From a virus, in the IMG/VR virus record IMGVR_UViG_3300020220_003517, positions 19,673 through 83,672 of that record: DNA of 64,000 bases; one strand, 5' to 3'. Below the pieces are notes generated by a model, which did no database searches, was not told the DNA's origin, and saw nothing but the letters and a program-made list of their open reading frames with translations. This document shows positions 22,234 through 31,048 of this stretch, piece after piece (the stretch's first letter is position 1; the number at the start of each line of letters is the position of its first letter). The position numbers and the translations under genes were made by a program.

Positions 22234-25200
22234 TGGATGAATTAAAAAAAGGGTGCGACTGCTGCGATGAACTATCTGATGATGCCAAAAGTGTATTAAA
22301 TGAAATAAGTTCTCTTCTTGACCCCAACGCAGGTAAGAATGCTAACGGCAGTGCTAACGGCAGTGCTAACGGCAGTGCTAACGGCAGTGCGCAAGATGAC
22401 GCAGATAACTGTATTAAGGCATTCGCAAAGAAAGCACTGCCCGCAGTAGAAAACCCTAATGACAAAGATCGCATTTTAAAGTTATTAGAAGCAATCAATT
22501 CAGCTTTGAGTGGTGCTATTAGTGATATTGTAAGTTTAACCAAAGAAGTTTTTTCGATTGACTTTGCTTCCTTAGATACTTCAAAAATACAAGCCGCTGC
22601 TAATTCAGTAAATAATCTATCTGACAATCCTACGATTGATGTAAGTAAAGTACTTCCCGGTCTTGACACTAGTAAAATGAAAGATGTCAAGATTTCTCTG
22701 ACTGTTCCGGCTATCACGCTGAACAAGTCTATCAATATGGGACCGGTTTCAATAAACTTGCGTTTTGCAATATCTACAAAAGAAGTTTCATGGGGGCCAG
22801 CTATCGACACAAACTTCAGTACTCCTAAGAAAGCTCTTGATGCTCTTAAAAATGATAAGATAAAATCTCTACTAACGCCTTCTGTTGGAAAGTCGTTAGA
22901 GGAATTAAAAGAAATAGCAAAAAAGGAGGTTAAAGATATTGCTATTCTAACAGAACTTTTAGCAGCTACTAACGCAGATATGTTTTTTGAGATATTGGAA
23001 AGGGAGGGAATTAATCTATACATAGAAGAAAACCTTGGTGATATTGCAGAAAAAATCTATAAAGACAATCTAAAAGCGGCTAAAGCGATTAAGAAAAACT
23101 TAAACAAAAAAGTTGGCAATTCGTTGGTTAAAGATCTTAAAGAAGTTGGTAAAATGGACTTGTGTGGAAAGAGACCTTCAAAAACCAAGAAATTTTCTAC
23201 TGATGAAGTAGAAGAAGCGATACCTTGTGTTGTTCCCATTGAACCAGAGATACCTCTTGCAAACATAAAAGAAGTAGAGGATTTAATCAACGGTTTAAGT
23301 TTACCTAATCCTGAAGATGAACTAAATAAAATAAAAAACATGATGGCTTGTATAAAGAAAGCGCAAGACATTATGAATGAGTGTGGTAAGAAAAAAGTTA
23401 ATGCTATAAACAGATACTATGCGTTTAAAGAAGTGGCTCTTTTACACGACTTGAATCACAAGTATGTATCAGAAAGAGCTACCACAAATAACTTATTGAA
23501 TCCGCCGTTTATTGCGATAGCAAAAGAGAAGTCGTCTATAGAATCTCAGCTAGCGGATGTTACCGCAAAGCTGTTATCAACTAATTTATCCGCCGTAGAA
23601 ACAGAAAATTTGAATGCACAAAAAAATGATTTGGATCAATCATTAATTTCTTTACAAGAAGATTTTCAGAGTTCCGTAGACAACTTTAATGCTGGCCTTG
23701 AAGCTGAAATAAAAGATGAATTTGACATTGCAGAATTTAATACATATGATTTTGAAGATTATGTAGAAAAGGCTCGAAAAAAAGTAAAAAGAACTACAAA
23801 TGCTTTATCTAATCTTACAGGATTTAAAGATAACGGCAAGTCACTTGAACTGATTGTTACAAATCCCGAAATTAAAGGCAGGCTAGACTTTTTGCTAGCG
23901 CAATCTTTAAATGGCGCGCAAGACACAATTTTTGACGGTTATCTTAAAGTTGATAACTATACATTTGTACCAGGAGAGGGACTACCAAGGACTGGTTTTT
24001 TAGAAAACGGACTTTGGAGAAAATACTATTCTCCTAACCGTATAGATGACCTGTTTACATGGAAAGAACAAGGATACACAGGACCTAAACCACAATATGA
24101 TGATCAGGGAAATGCTTTAGGTGCAAAGTCTACAGTAGAAATCAAGTCAGGCGACGGTTCTACCATAGTTCAAGAAGTACCAACTTCTGTAAAGAATTGC
24201 AACGTAGATCTAGCGATTGCTATTCCATTTATTGAAAATTTAGAAGAACTTACGAGAGGTAAAATAAACTCTTTAGCGAATCAAATACTTACTAGCTCTG
24301 ATGCCAAGCCTTACATAAAAAAAATTAGGTTTTATGCAAGGTTAGAAGCAAAGCTATCTTTTTATGATATGATAAGTTCTACCGATTTTTCTAGTATTAG
24401 CGTATCAAATTTTGAATCTTTTAATCCTGACAAGTTTATAAATGAATTAGACATTTCAAACAGATTTCTTAATAAATTACAAAAAGAGCTAAACTTTTTC
24501 GTTAAGACGATAGAAGAATGCAATACTTGTATAGAAGAGCAGAAAAAAGCTATTACTGCATGTGCAGAAAAGGCAGGAGGCGGTGATAGTTCACCTGGTA
24601 CTGAAAAGAAATGCAAAGATCTTTTAGGAAGTGATCCTCTGGGTCTTAAAGGATCCAATGGCTGCCCCGATTACAAAAAGAATTGTTATTGGCGTGAATA
24701 TACCAAGATTATGCAGATAGTAAGTCTTATGCCGATACCTGACTTGATGTTCTTAAATAAAAGATTATTTAGATATTACCCAGTAGCTTTACAGATACCC
24801 GTTCCGGCCCCTATCCCTTCACTTGCACTTGGAATACCCGACCCTGTCATAAGCATTCCCCTGCCATTCTTGTGGGTTCATCTCTTAACTTTGCATACAT
24901 CAGTTGGTACTTTTGTGTTTTGGATTGGCGCAGCAGGGGGGATCATTCCTAATGTCTATGTAATGTTCATTGATGAAAAGCAACAAACTATTTTTGCTGT
25001 TACTCTCACAGGACCTAGTAAGATTCCGGATCCTTCTTTGGGAATTACCGAGTTTGACGAAAAAAGTCTTCTTGAGTTATTACCAGGTCTTGATACTACA
25101 TTAAAAATTAATCTTACACAATTTCCGGGTAACCTATTTACAGGATCCACAAGACTTGATGTAAACAAACCAGATTCATCGAAAACTGTCATTGATAGCA

Positions 25201-26819
25201 TAAAAGGTAAGATTAAGAAATCTGTAGATGAACTAGTTATACCTGACCCACCTGTCTTTGGAGGATTTTCCCCCACTGCTTTGCGGATGAAAGACTTAAT
25301 TAAGAATGCTTTAAAGTTTACTAACTGCGATAATGTAGAAGCAATTAAGTTGTCACTAAAAACTATTATAGAGCTTTTAATTGCAAGTTTGGATGGACTT
25401 GATGTACCAGGAATAAAAATACCGCGTGACTCAAAGGGCATGATGATGGAGCTTCCCAGTGCGATTGCTATGCTTGACACTATTAATTCTTTGTTGAGTA
25501 TTCTTAAGACAGCTCCGGATAAAGCAAAGAAGCTTCTTAAAGAAATAGGATTAAGTATAAACAACCCTTTTGATGTTACTGCTAAATTAAAGGAACTGGT
25601 TAGAGCCAATACATCGTATGCTGCATCGATAGAAATCTTTTCTGAGTTCGACACAAAGATTGACGCACTTGAAGCTGAAGTAGATTTAGGAAGTCCTGAA
25701 GAAGCGGCTAAGAAGAGATTAGATTTAGTTAAAGATCTTTTAAAGAAGCAGATAGAAGATGCAATTAAAGATATAACCCCTGAGAAATTGGGTTTTGTTT
25801 CATCTGCAGATATCTTGGTATCTTTGCCCGAGCCGTGTTATACTAACGTTTCAATCCCCCCTCTTAACCCTGGAATATCTCTTGCTTTGGAAGCAATTAA
25901 GAATATACCCAACATTATTCTGGGTCTTAATGATGACTTGATACTAAAAGCACTTAGTAAAATTATTGACTTTGCTGTTCAGCTGCCTTCTGCTGAAGAA
26001 TTATTTCAGCTTGGAATTAACTTGTTTTTGGACTTAATACCCCCTCTTGTTATCCCTATCGATATAAGTGTTTCTCTTCTTAAAGAGATTAAGATAGCTT
26101 TAAAAAACTTCATCGCATCATTTACCGTAAGATTGCCTAAAGTTGGTCTTCCTATACAAATAGAAATCCCTGGGACAAAAATTCTTTTTATCATAAAAAA
26201 GGCGTTAAAAGATTTCTTATCTTCTTTTAACGAGTTTGCGAACTGTTACATAAATCAAATATGCAAAAACTTAGGTACTTCTGCTGTTGCATCAAAGATT
26301 GCCGTTATTTTGAATATCATAAAGCTATTGTTTAGCGTGAGTCTTGAACAAATATCAGGACCGGACATAAAAGCATTTTTGTTTTCTTTGCTAGAGACGA
26401 TAGCATTTCCAGCGCTGGATGTTTTAGGTACACTTATAGACGCTGCTTCTAATCTTAAATCTCCATTTTTATCAATCATATCTCAATTCGTTACACCTGA
26501 TCCTCCTAAACCAGAAGGGCCATTTTTTGAACTTAACCCCAAGTTAATAAAAGATTATGTAGATCCTATCATAAAAGGTGCTGCTTCGTTTACAAGCGAA
26601 AACATACCTTTTCCTGTAATACTTCTTGGGTGTGCTTTTCCAGCAACTCGAATTGCGCTTACAAAAATTCATCCATCGAAACCAAAAGAAGTCTTACCTG
26701 CATGGGAAGGGCTTTCGACAAAAAACTTTCCATTCATCATCTGGCTTGACCAGCTTGTCGCCACAGCACAAAGGAACGCTTTGTTAGGAAATAGCTATGT
26801 GGCACCATACTTTGCGTAA
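22233..26819 (+). CDS. Very large tail/baseplate protein, 1528 aa
   Basis: A 1528-residue protein coupled to the spike gene (TAATG). It starts with a Cys pair (GCDCCDEL), a Gly/Asn/Ser-Ala repeat segment (about residues 37-52) from a DNA repeat, and long helical regions. At about 830-930 is a hydrophobic Pro-rich block (YYPVALQIPVPAPIPSLALG; PLPFLWVHLLTLHTS; FWIGAAGGIIP) that could be a membrane-active or buried segment; helices fill the rest. I recognise no family. Size and place (after the spike, before the promoter of the S1-like gene) suggest a virion protein of the hub, perhaps a tape-measure-like or injected protein. Function inferred only from context. Confidence 0.6.
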   Translation: MDELKKGCDCCDELSDDAKSVLNEISSLLDPNAGKNANGSANGSANGSANGSAQDDADNCIKAFAKKALPAVENPNDKDRILKLLEAINSALSGAISDIVSLTKEVFSIDFASLDTSKIQAAANSVNNLSDNPTIDVSKVLPGLDTSKMKDVKISLTVPAITLNKSINMGPVSINLRFAISTKEVSWGPAIDTNFSTPKKALDALKNDKIKSLLTPSVGKSLEELKEIAKKEVKDIAILTELLAATNADMFFEILEREGINLYIEENLGDIAEKIYKDNLKAAKAIKKNLNKKVGNSLVKDLKEVGKMDLCGKRPSKTKKFSTDEVEEAIPCVVPIEPEIPLANIKEVEDLINGLSLPNPEDELNKIKNMMACIKKAQDIMNECGKKKVNAINRYYAFKEVALLHDLNHKYVSERATTNNLLNPPFIAIAKEKSSIESQLADVTAKLLSTNLSAVETENLNAQKNDLDQSLISLQEDFQSSVDNFNAGLEAEIKDEFDIAEFNTYDFEDYVEKARKKVKRTTNALSNLTGFKDNGKSLELIVTNPEIKGRLDFLLAQSLNGAQDTIFDGYLKVDNYTFVPGEGLPRTGFLENGLWRKYYSPNRIDDLFTWKEQGYTGPKPQYDDQGNALGAKSTVEIKSGDGSTIVQEVPTSVKNCNVDLAIAIPFIENLEELTRGKINSLANQILTSSDAKPYIKKIRFYARLEAKLSFYDMISSTDFSSISVSNFESFNPDKFINELDISNRFLNKLQKELNFFVKTIEECNTCIEEQKKAITACAEKAGGGDSSPGTEKKCKDLLGSDPLGLKGSNGCPDYKKNCYWREYTKIMQIVSLMPIPDLMFLNKRLFRYYPVALQIPVPAPIPSLALGIPDPVISIPLPFLWVHLLTLHTSVGTFVFWIGAAGGIIPNVYVMFIDEKQQTIFAVTLTGPSKIPDPSLGITEFDEKSLLELLPGLDTTLKINLTQFPGNLFTGSTRLDVNKPDSSKTVIDSIKGKIKKSVDELVIPDPPVFGGFSPTALRMKDLIKNALKFTNCDNVEAIKLSLKTIIELLIASLDGLDVPGIKIPRDSKGMMMELPSAIAMLDTINSLLSILKTAPDKAKKLLKEIGLSINNPFDVTAKLKELVRANTSYAASIEIFSEFDTKIDALEAEVDLGSPEEAAKKRLDLVKDLLKKQIEDAIKDITPEKLGFVSSADILVSLPEPCYTNVSIPPLNPGISLALEAIKNIPNIILGLNDDLILKALSKIIDFAVQLPSAEELFQLGINLFLDLIPPLVIPIDISVSLLKEIKIALKNFIASFTVRLPKVGLPIQIEIPGTKILFIIKKALKDFLSSFNEFANCYINQICKNLGTSAVASKIAVILNIIKLLFSVSLEQISGPDIKAFLFSLLETIAFPALDVLGTLIDAASNLKSPFLSIISQFVTPDPPKPEGPFFELNPKLIKDYVDPIIKGAASFTSENIPFPVILLGCAFPATRIALTKIHPSKPKEVLPAWEGLSTKNFPFIIWLDQLVATAQRNALLGNSYVAPYFA
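22341..22388 (+). repeat. 12-bp tandem repeat, four perfect copies
   Basis: gctaacggcagt repeated four times, coding A-N-G-S units near the start of the 1528-aa protein. In-frame, so copy number can change without breaking the gene; probably a flexible linker. Confidence 0.92.
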
Positions 26820-26830
26820 AGAACTTGTAT

Positions 26831-26839
26831 GATATATAC
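26831..26839 (+). promoter_or_regulatory. Putative phage late promoter (GATATATAC)
   Basis: Exact copy, 14 bases before the S1-like gene start and after the stop of the 1528-aa protein. It suggests separate late expression of the S1-like/amidoligase pair and following genes. Confidence 0.62.
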
Positions 26840-26853
26840 AAAAATCTAAAATA

Positions 26854-28050
26854 ATGAATACACAAAAAAACAAACAAGAAATTGATTGGGACAGACTCGA
26901 ATCTGGTAAACGCAGAAAACCTAATCCTGAAATCTTAGCAAAGTATGGTGCTAAGAATTACTGCTTAGAACCATACGCACTAGATCTTTATGAGAAAATG
27001 ATTCTTGGACAAGAAATCTTAAGTAAAGAACTTAGAGAAGGTGAGACAAGGAGAATCATTGCTGTTAGAGCAGCTAATAAGAATGAGGTGCATGTAATAC
27101 TAGGCGGGCTGATTGATGGGATAGTAGATCTTAAAAGAGAAAAAGGCTACTTAAACACAATTAACATGGATTCTGAAGGTTTTTCAGAGTATTTGAGTAC
27201 CGAAGAAGGGCAAAACTACTTCTTAAACCAGGAAATACAAGCCACCGTTGAGCAAGTTGAACCTTACGTTAAAGTTTCAATTTCAAGAGGGATGGAAGAA
27301 AAGATTAAAAGTGAATTTGTCAAGCAAATTGCTAAACCAACATCGGCTTACATTGGTAAGATTCTTGAAAAGAATGGAGGCGGTTTTATCATATTTGTTG
27401 CGGGTATCAAAGGATTTTTGCCAGGGTCACTCGCTGCTACAAATATCGTAAGAGATTTTGACAGTATGATAGGAAGAGAGATTCCTGTCGTTGTAGAAGA
27501 TTATTTACGCGAAAGTAATACATTTGTATTCTCGTATAAGAAATATGTGAGTATGATATTGCCTAGCAAAATTAGTGAGTTAGAGACCGACAAAATGTAT
27601 ACCGGAAGCGTTACTGGAGTTGCAAAGTACGGTGTATTCGTTGAGTTTGATGAGATATTCACGGGTCTATTGCACACAAGCAAAATGACTCCAGAGATGA
27701 AGAAGAAGTTTACTGACCGTGAGATCACGGCTGGAAATGAATTAACTTTTTGGATCAAAGAGATCACACCTGACAAGAAAATTATTCTTACAGATGAAGA
27801 TCCCACGGCTAAAAGATTAGAACTTGAAGAGTTTAAAGAAAAAAATCTTGGAACTATTCGGGGTGGTGAAGTTATTTCAATTCAGCCGTTTGGTACATTG
27901 GTTAAGTTACAAAAAGATATCTGCGGAATGATTTCTCAAAAAGAAATCAAAACAAAGAAAAAGAACTTTACGGTTGGAGACACAGTAATGGTCTCGATTG
28001 ATAGAGTTCACAACGACAAAATTTTCTTATCATTGCCAAATGAAGGTTAA
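26854..28050 (+). CDS. Ribosomal protein S1-like protein with S1 (OB-fold) repeats
   Basis: A 398-residue protein built from S1-type RNA-binding repeats, at least two clear and up to four. The clearest is about residues 245-315: MYTGSVTGVAKYGVFVEFDE, FTGLLHTSKM, then GNELTFWIKEITPDKKIILT. Others are about 145-215 (SAYIGKILEKNGGGFIIFV, KGFLPGSLAA), about 330-395 (GEVISIQPFGTLVKL; GDTVMVSIDRVHNDKIFLS) and a worn copy near 60-125. Bacterial S1 binds mRNA on the 30S subunit. Here it could favour phage mRNAs, which lack Shine-Dalgarno, or act as an RNA chaperone. It sits between baseplate genes, with its own late promoter motif, so a virion role cannot be excluded. Domain call firm, role inferred. 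Confidence 0.85.
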   Translation: MNTQKNKQEIDWDRLESGKRRKPNPEILAKYGAKNYCLEPYALDLYEKMILGQEILSKELREGETRRIIAVRAANKNEVHVILGGLIDGIVDLKREKGYLNTINMDSEGFSEYLSTEEGQNYFLNQEIQATVEQVEPYVKVSISRGMEEKIKSEFVKQIAKPTSAYIGKILEKNGGGFIIFVAGIKGFLPGSLAATNIVRDFDSMIGREIPVVVEDYLRESNTFVFSYKKYVSMILPSKISELETDKMYTGSVTGVAKYGVFVEFDEIFTGLLHTSKMTPEMKKKFTDREITAGNELTFWIKEITPDKKIILTDEDPTAKRLELEEFKEKNLGTIRGGEVISIQPFGTLVKLQKDICGMISQKEIKTKKKNFTVGDTVMVSIDRVHNDKIFLSLPNEG

Positions 28051-29464
28051 AAAGAATTACACTAAGACTGAGGTTCTTGACAGCGCCCGTTGCGGATTCG
28101 AGTTTGAGTTTTACAGCTCGATGGATGTGTTTGAAACCGCTAAAGACATCGCAAAATTTGTAAAAAGAAGGGTAGTAGTGCCTCTTGCATTAAGTTCTAT
28201 AACAGAACCTAAGCCTCTTTATCACTCTCCAGTAGCTCCTACTGCTGACATATTTAAACTAGAACCTGATTATTCAGGTGGTAAGAGTATGTGTGAGTTA
28301 GTCACTGGACCGATGAAATACAAAGATGCTCGCAACGTCTTAATTAAAGTCTTTGAATGGATCAGCAGTAATGGCTATACTAACGAAAGGTGTTCTATAC
28401 ACGTAAACATTAGTATTGATGAAAATGCGGTCCCTACCCGTTTTACTATTCCTAACATCAACATACCTAAGTTTATCTTATCTTTTGATGAGAAAAAGAT
28501 ATATGACATCTTTCCTAAAAGAGAAGGGAGTGTTTATGCTAGAAGTATTAAGTCTCTAAGACCTAACAGAGTACTTTTTTATTCTCCTACATTAGAAGAA
28601 TTTAGTCGCGCCACCCTAACTCTTCCAGCTGACGAAAAGTACTATGGAGTTAACTTCTTGAAGGCGGAAAAGGGTTATCTGGAATATCGTTACCTTGGTG
28701 GTAAAGATTATGAAAAGACGACAAAGAAAATTCTTGACTTGGTCGATTACTTTATTCTTCATTTATATGATACGTTAAACTTTGAAGGATTTACTGACAA
28801 AGAAAAGGCGGACTTTAAAAAAATGACGGCCATTGACGAAAAGGTGTATAAATCTTTTGTTAAATACGAAGTTTTCCAAAAAGCGTTTCCTGGAATAGAA
28901 GTTGGGGTTGATATGAACGCAGACCCACAAGTACTGGAATCTATGTGGGTTAACATTCGAGAAAAACTATTTGATCTTATAATTACAGGAAAGATGAAGA
29001 AAGGCGCCTTTAATTATGACAAAGAAATTGGACGTTTTCAATTAAAGGACACCAAGTTGCGTAACTGCAAGTTAACTGACATGGAATTTATTAACTGCGA
29101 ACTTGAAGGTGTTATTCATAGAGCATGGTTTTATGATTGTAAAATTAAGAACTCAAGGATACAAGACGGTAATTTTGTAAAAGGAAATACCGTTGATTTT
29201 AGTAAAATTTCTGAATGCGAGCTTCATATTGATAATAAGCTTAATGACTGTTTTATAGAAAACAAGAAAAACATCATTAACTGTCAAGTTAACCGCGGTG
29301 TTATTCGAAACGGCGAAATTGGAAAACTTGCAAAAATTTCCAAAGAAACTATGATTGTTGAAGGTCAACCAATCGAAACAGGGAATTCGGGTGGTAATAC
29401 ATTTCAAGATGCTGCACAAGACGAAAAGAATAGAGAAAAGAATAAAGAATCCAAGAAAAAATAA
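28040..29464 (+). CDS. Amidoligase-like (COOH-NH2 ligase) protein fused to pentapeptide-like repeats
   Basis: A 474-residue protein. I start it at the ATG at 28040, which overlaps the S1-like stop, since the residues before it belong to that gene's frame. Residues 16-130 match amidoligases: RCGFEFEFY (E-x-E metal/ATP site), EPDYSGGKSMCELVTGPM, then CSIHVNISID (the H-V-N/H site). These ATP-grasp-related enzymes form amide or peptide bonds. After residue 330 comes a beta-helix-like, pentapeptide-type repeat (KLRNCKLTDMEFINCELEG; CKIKNSRIQDGNF). The fusion suggests a modifying enzyme with a DNA-mimic or protein-binding tail. It may ligate glutamate or a peptide onto a phage or host target; this is inference. 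Confidence 0.72.
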   Translation: MKVKKNYTKTEVLDSARCGFEFEFYSSMDVFETAKDIAKFVKRRVVVPLALSSITEPKPLYHSPVAPTADIFKLEPDYSGGKSMCELVTGPMKYKDARNVLIKVFEWISSNGYTNERCSIHVNISIDENAVPTRFTIPNINIPKFILSFDEKKIYDIFPKREGSVYARSIKSLRPNRVLFYSPTLEEFSRATLTLPADEKYYGVNFLKAEKGYLEYRYLGGKDYEKTTKKILDLVDYFILHLYDTLNFEGFTDKEKADFKKMTAIDEKVYKSFVKYEVFQKAFPGIEVGVDMNADPQVLESMWVNIREKLFDLIITGKMKKGAFNYDKEIGRFQLKDTKLRNCKLTDMEFINCELEGVIHRAWFYDCKIKNSRIQDGNFVKGNTVDFSKISECELHIDNKLNDCFIENKKNIINCQVNRGVIRNGEIGKLAKISKETMIVEGQPIETGNSGGNTFQDAAQDEKNREKNKESKKK

Positions 29465-29476
29465 CCCTTATGAGTA

Positions 29477-29605
29477 GTGGCAAGAGCAAAAAAAGAAAAA
29501 CAGGGAATGCCTCGCAACCGGCGCACTATGGCAAAGAACTTAAAAAGAATTCTTAAAAATGAAGCTATTCTCAAAAAACTGAAAGCTGAATATGAAACAC
29601 ATTAA
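29477..29605 (+). CDS. Possible 42-aa basic protein
   Basis: A GTG-started frame of 42 residues (MARAKKEKQG..., then KNLKRILKNEAILKKLKAEY), strongly basic and helical, lying in the 127-base gap and overlapping the next start by 14 bases. Internal ATGs at 29507 and 29528 are alternative starts. A second short frame (29470-29556, 28 aa, MSSGKSKKRK) overlaps it and cannot both be right. Either or neither may be coding. Confidence 0.35.
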   Translation: MARAKKEKQGMPRNRRTMAKNLKRILKNEAILKKLKAEYETH

Positions 29606-29936
29606 AACATTTGAGAACTTTTTGAATGAAGGGCACTTGGACTTTAAGATTCAAAAATCACTACAATTAGGTGGTGTAACTTTCGAGTTTAATGAAGAGC
29701 TTACCGATGAAGACGATGATAATCGTTTTGATTTTGTTCAAGTTTACTATGCAGACGAAAGAAGAAACGGGAATGAGTGGGTGATTAAAGTAGGAACTAC
29801 TGGTGAAGGTAATTACATCTTGGAAATTATTGAAGACGAGAAAGTAGTTTTTACTCATGAATATCCCAAAAATCAACGCGCATACTTTGATCAAGATTGC
29901 ATGAATAGCCTTGGTTTTTTACCTGAATTAGATTAA
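29592..29936 (+). CDS. Small protein with capsid-targeting-like N-terminus, 114 aa
   Basis: A 114-residue protein starting MKHIKTFENFLNE, the best example of the shared peptide, predicted cut after Glu13 with Gly next. The mature part is a small beta-rich acidic domain: GVTFEFNEELTDEDDDNRF, VIKVGTTGEGNYILEIIEDEKVVFTHEY. No family recognised. It lies in the structural operon, 8 bases before a structural gene, far from the other members, so the family is spread over more than 25 kb. Confidence 0.72.
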   Translation: MKHIKTFENFLNEGHLDFKIQKSLQLGGVTFEFNEELTDEDDDNRFDFVQVYYADERRNGNEWVIKVGTTGEGNYILEIIEDEKVVFTHEYPKNQRAYFDQDCMNSLGFLPELD

Positions 29937-29943
29937 TCTTTAT

Positions 29944-30675
29944 ATGACTAGAGAAGAATTAATAGAACTGATAAATAATGAAATCACCGCAAGTGGTGCT
30001 CTTCCTTATTCCATTCCTGCAAGGGAAGCTGAACGCATAGTTGACCAAGCTCTAAATTGGTTCTATATTAATTACGGGCCAGCTGTAGAAACACAGTATT
30101 ATGTAATACAGCGTCAATGGTTTAGCGATCCTGAGTTTAAAAAGACTCGTAGCATATTACTCCCTGATTGTGTAGTCAGCGTGTTTGAGTGCCGAGAAAT
30201 CTCAGGCGGTGGAAGATTAGGAACGATTGATAGAGACTTTAGTGATAACCGACTTCTTGCTGCTGAAATTTACCTTGCACCATTTGCTTCTGATGATTTG
30301 GTATTACGTACTGCACAGTATTCTTATTGGGATCTTACTAAAGCGTTTATACTTGAGAGAGTAAGGTACGACTTTAACTTGAATACACATCGCTTAAAGA
30401 TTTTAGGTCGAGATCCAAGGAAGAATCTTTTCATAAATACTTACGTTAAGATACAAGAAAACAAACTTTACGATGACTGGTTTTTCCAAAGATATGTAAC
30501 TGCGCAAGGTAAAATATCGCTCGGAAGAATACTTGGAATGTTTCAATTTAATCTTCCCGGTGGAATTACTATAGACGGTAGTAAAATGACCGATGAAGGG
30601 AAAGAAGAAATTGAACAGCTCAAAACAAAAATAGACGAAGAGAACAGCCCAGACTGGTTCTACATATTTCATTGA
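29944..30675 (+). CDS. Virion structural protein, unrecognised, 243 aa
   Basis: A 243-residue soluble protein. The start has helices (MTREELIELINNEI; AREAERIVDQALNWFYINYGPAVET), followed by strands (YYVIQRQWF; ILLPDCVVSVFECREIS), helices (YWDLTKAFILERVRYDF) and strands (HRLKILGRDP, FINTYVKIQ). The layout resembles phage neck or head-tail completion proteins, but I cannot name one. It starts 8 bases after a capsid-targeting-type gene and ends one base before the gp25-like gene, so it belongs to the wedge operon. Confidence 0.6.
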   Translation: MTREELIELINNEITASGALPYSIPAREAERIVDQALNWFYINYGPAVETQYYVIQRQWFSDPEFKKTRSILLPDCVVSVFECREISGGGRLGTIDRDFSDNRLLAAEIYLAPFASDDLVLRTAQYSYWDLTKAFILERVRYDFNLNTHRLKILGRDPRKNLFINTYVKIQENKLYDDWFFQRYVTAQGKISLGRILGMFQFNLPGGITIDGSKMTDEGKEEIEQLKTKIDEENSPDWFYIFH

Positions 30676-30676
30676 T

Positions 30677-31039
30677 ATGTTAAAGGAAATATACTGTCGA
30701 AATATAAACGACCCGCAGTACAATTACAAGCAACTAGAGACGCACAATCCTATAGAAGCTCTCTTAACCAAACTTCGTATGATTCTTTTTACTAATCGCG
30801 GTGAAGTACTTGGTATGCCTGACATCGGGTTAGATCTTGAATATCATCTATTCGAATTAAACTTTAATGCATTTCAGCTACAACAAAACTTTTTTGGCCA
30901 AGTATCAAAGTATGTGCCCGAATCTCAGTACTATAACTTAGACCTGCAGGTTAATTTTGTGCCCGGGACAGTAAGAGACATTGCTTACATAGATATATAC
31001 ATAGACGGCAGGAAATACCTTGGCGTACTAGCTAAATAA
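30677..31039 (+). CDS. Baseplate wedge protein, gp25-like
   Basis: A 120-residue protein matching the gp25/GPW family: helix NPIEALLTKLRMILFTNRGEVLGMPDIGLDLEYHLFE with the conserved G-E-...-P-x-x-G at about residues 43-52, then strands NLDLQVNFVPG and YIDIYIDGRKYLGV. gp25 joins sheath to wedge in contractile tails. The ATG follows the previous stop by one base. A GATATATAC motif lies in its 3' part, 49 bases before the gp6-like start. Confidence 0.82.
   Translation: MLKEIYCRNINDPQYNYKQLETHNPIEALLTKLRMILFTNRGEVLGMPDIGLDLEYHLFELNFNAFQLQQNFFGQVSKYVPESQYYNLDLQVNFVPGTVRDIAYIDIYIDGRKYLGVLAK
30992..31000 (+). promoter_or_regulatory. Late-promoter motif inside the gp25-like gene
   Basis: Exact GATATATAC inside coding sequence (residues DIYID region), 49 bases upstream of the gp6-like ATG. 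It could be an internal promoter or a chance match. Confidence 0.3.
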
Positions 31040-31048
31040 AGAATTGGA

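Noticed and set aside
22217-23023. 268-aa minus-strand frame opposite the start of the 1528-aa gene
   Set aside because: Includes a reverse copy of the ANGS repeat as a LALP repeat; composition is that of a shadow frame.
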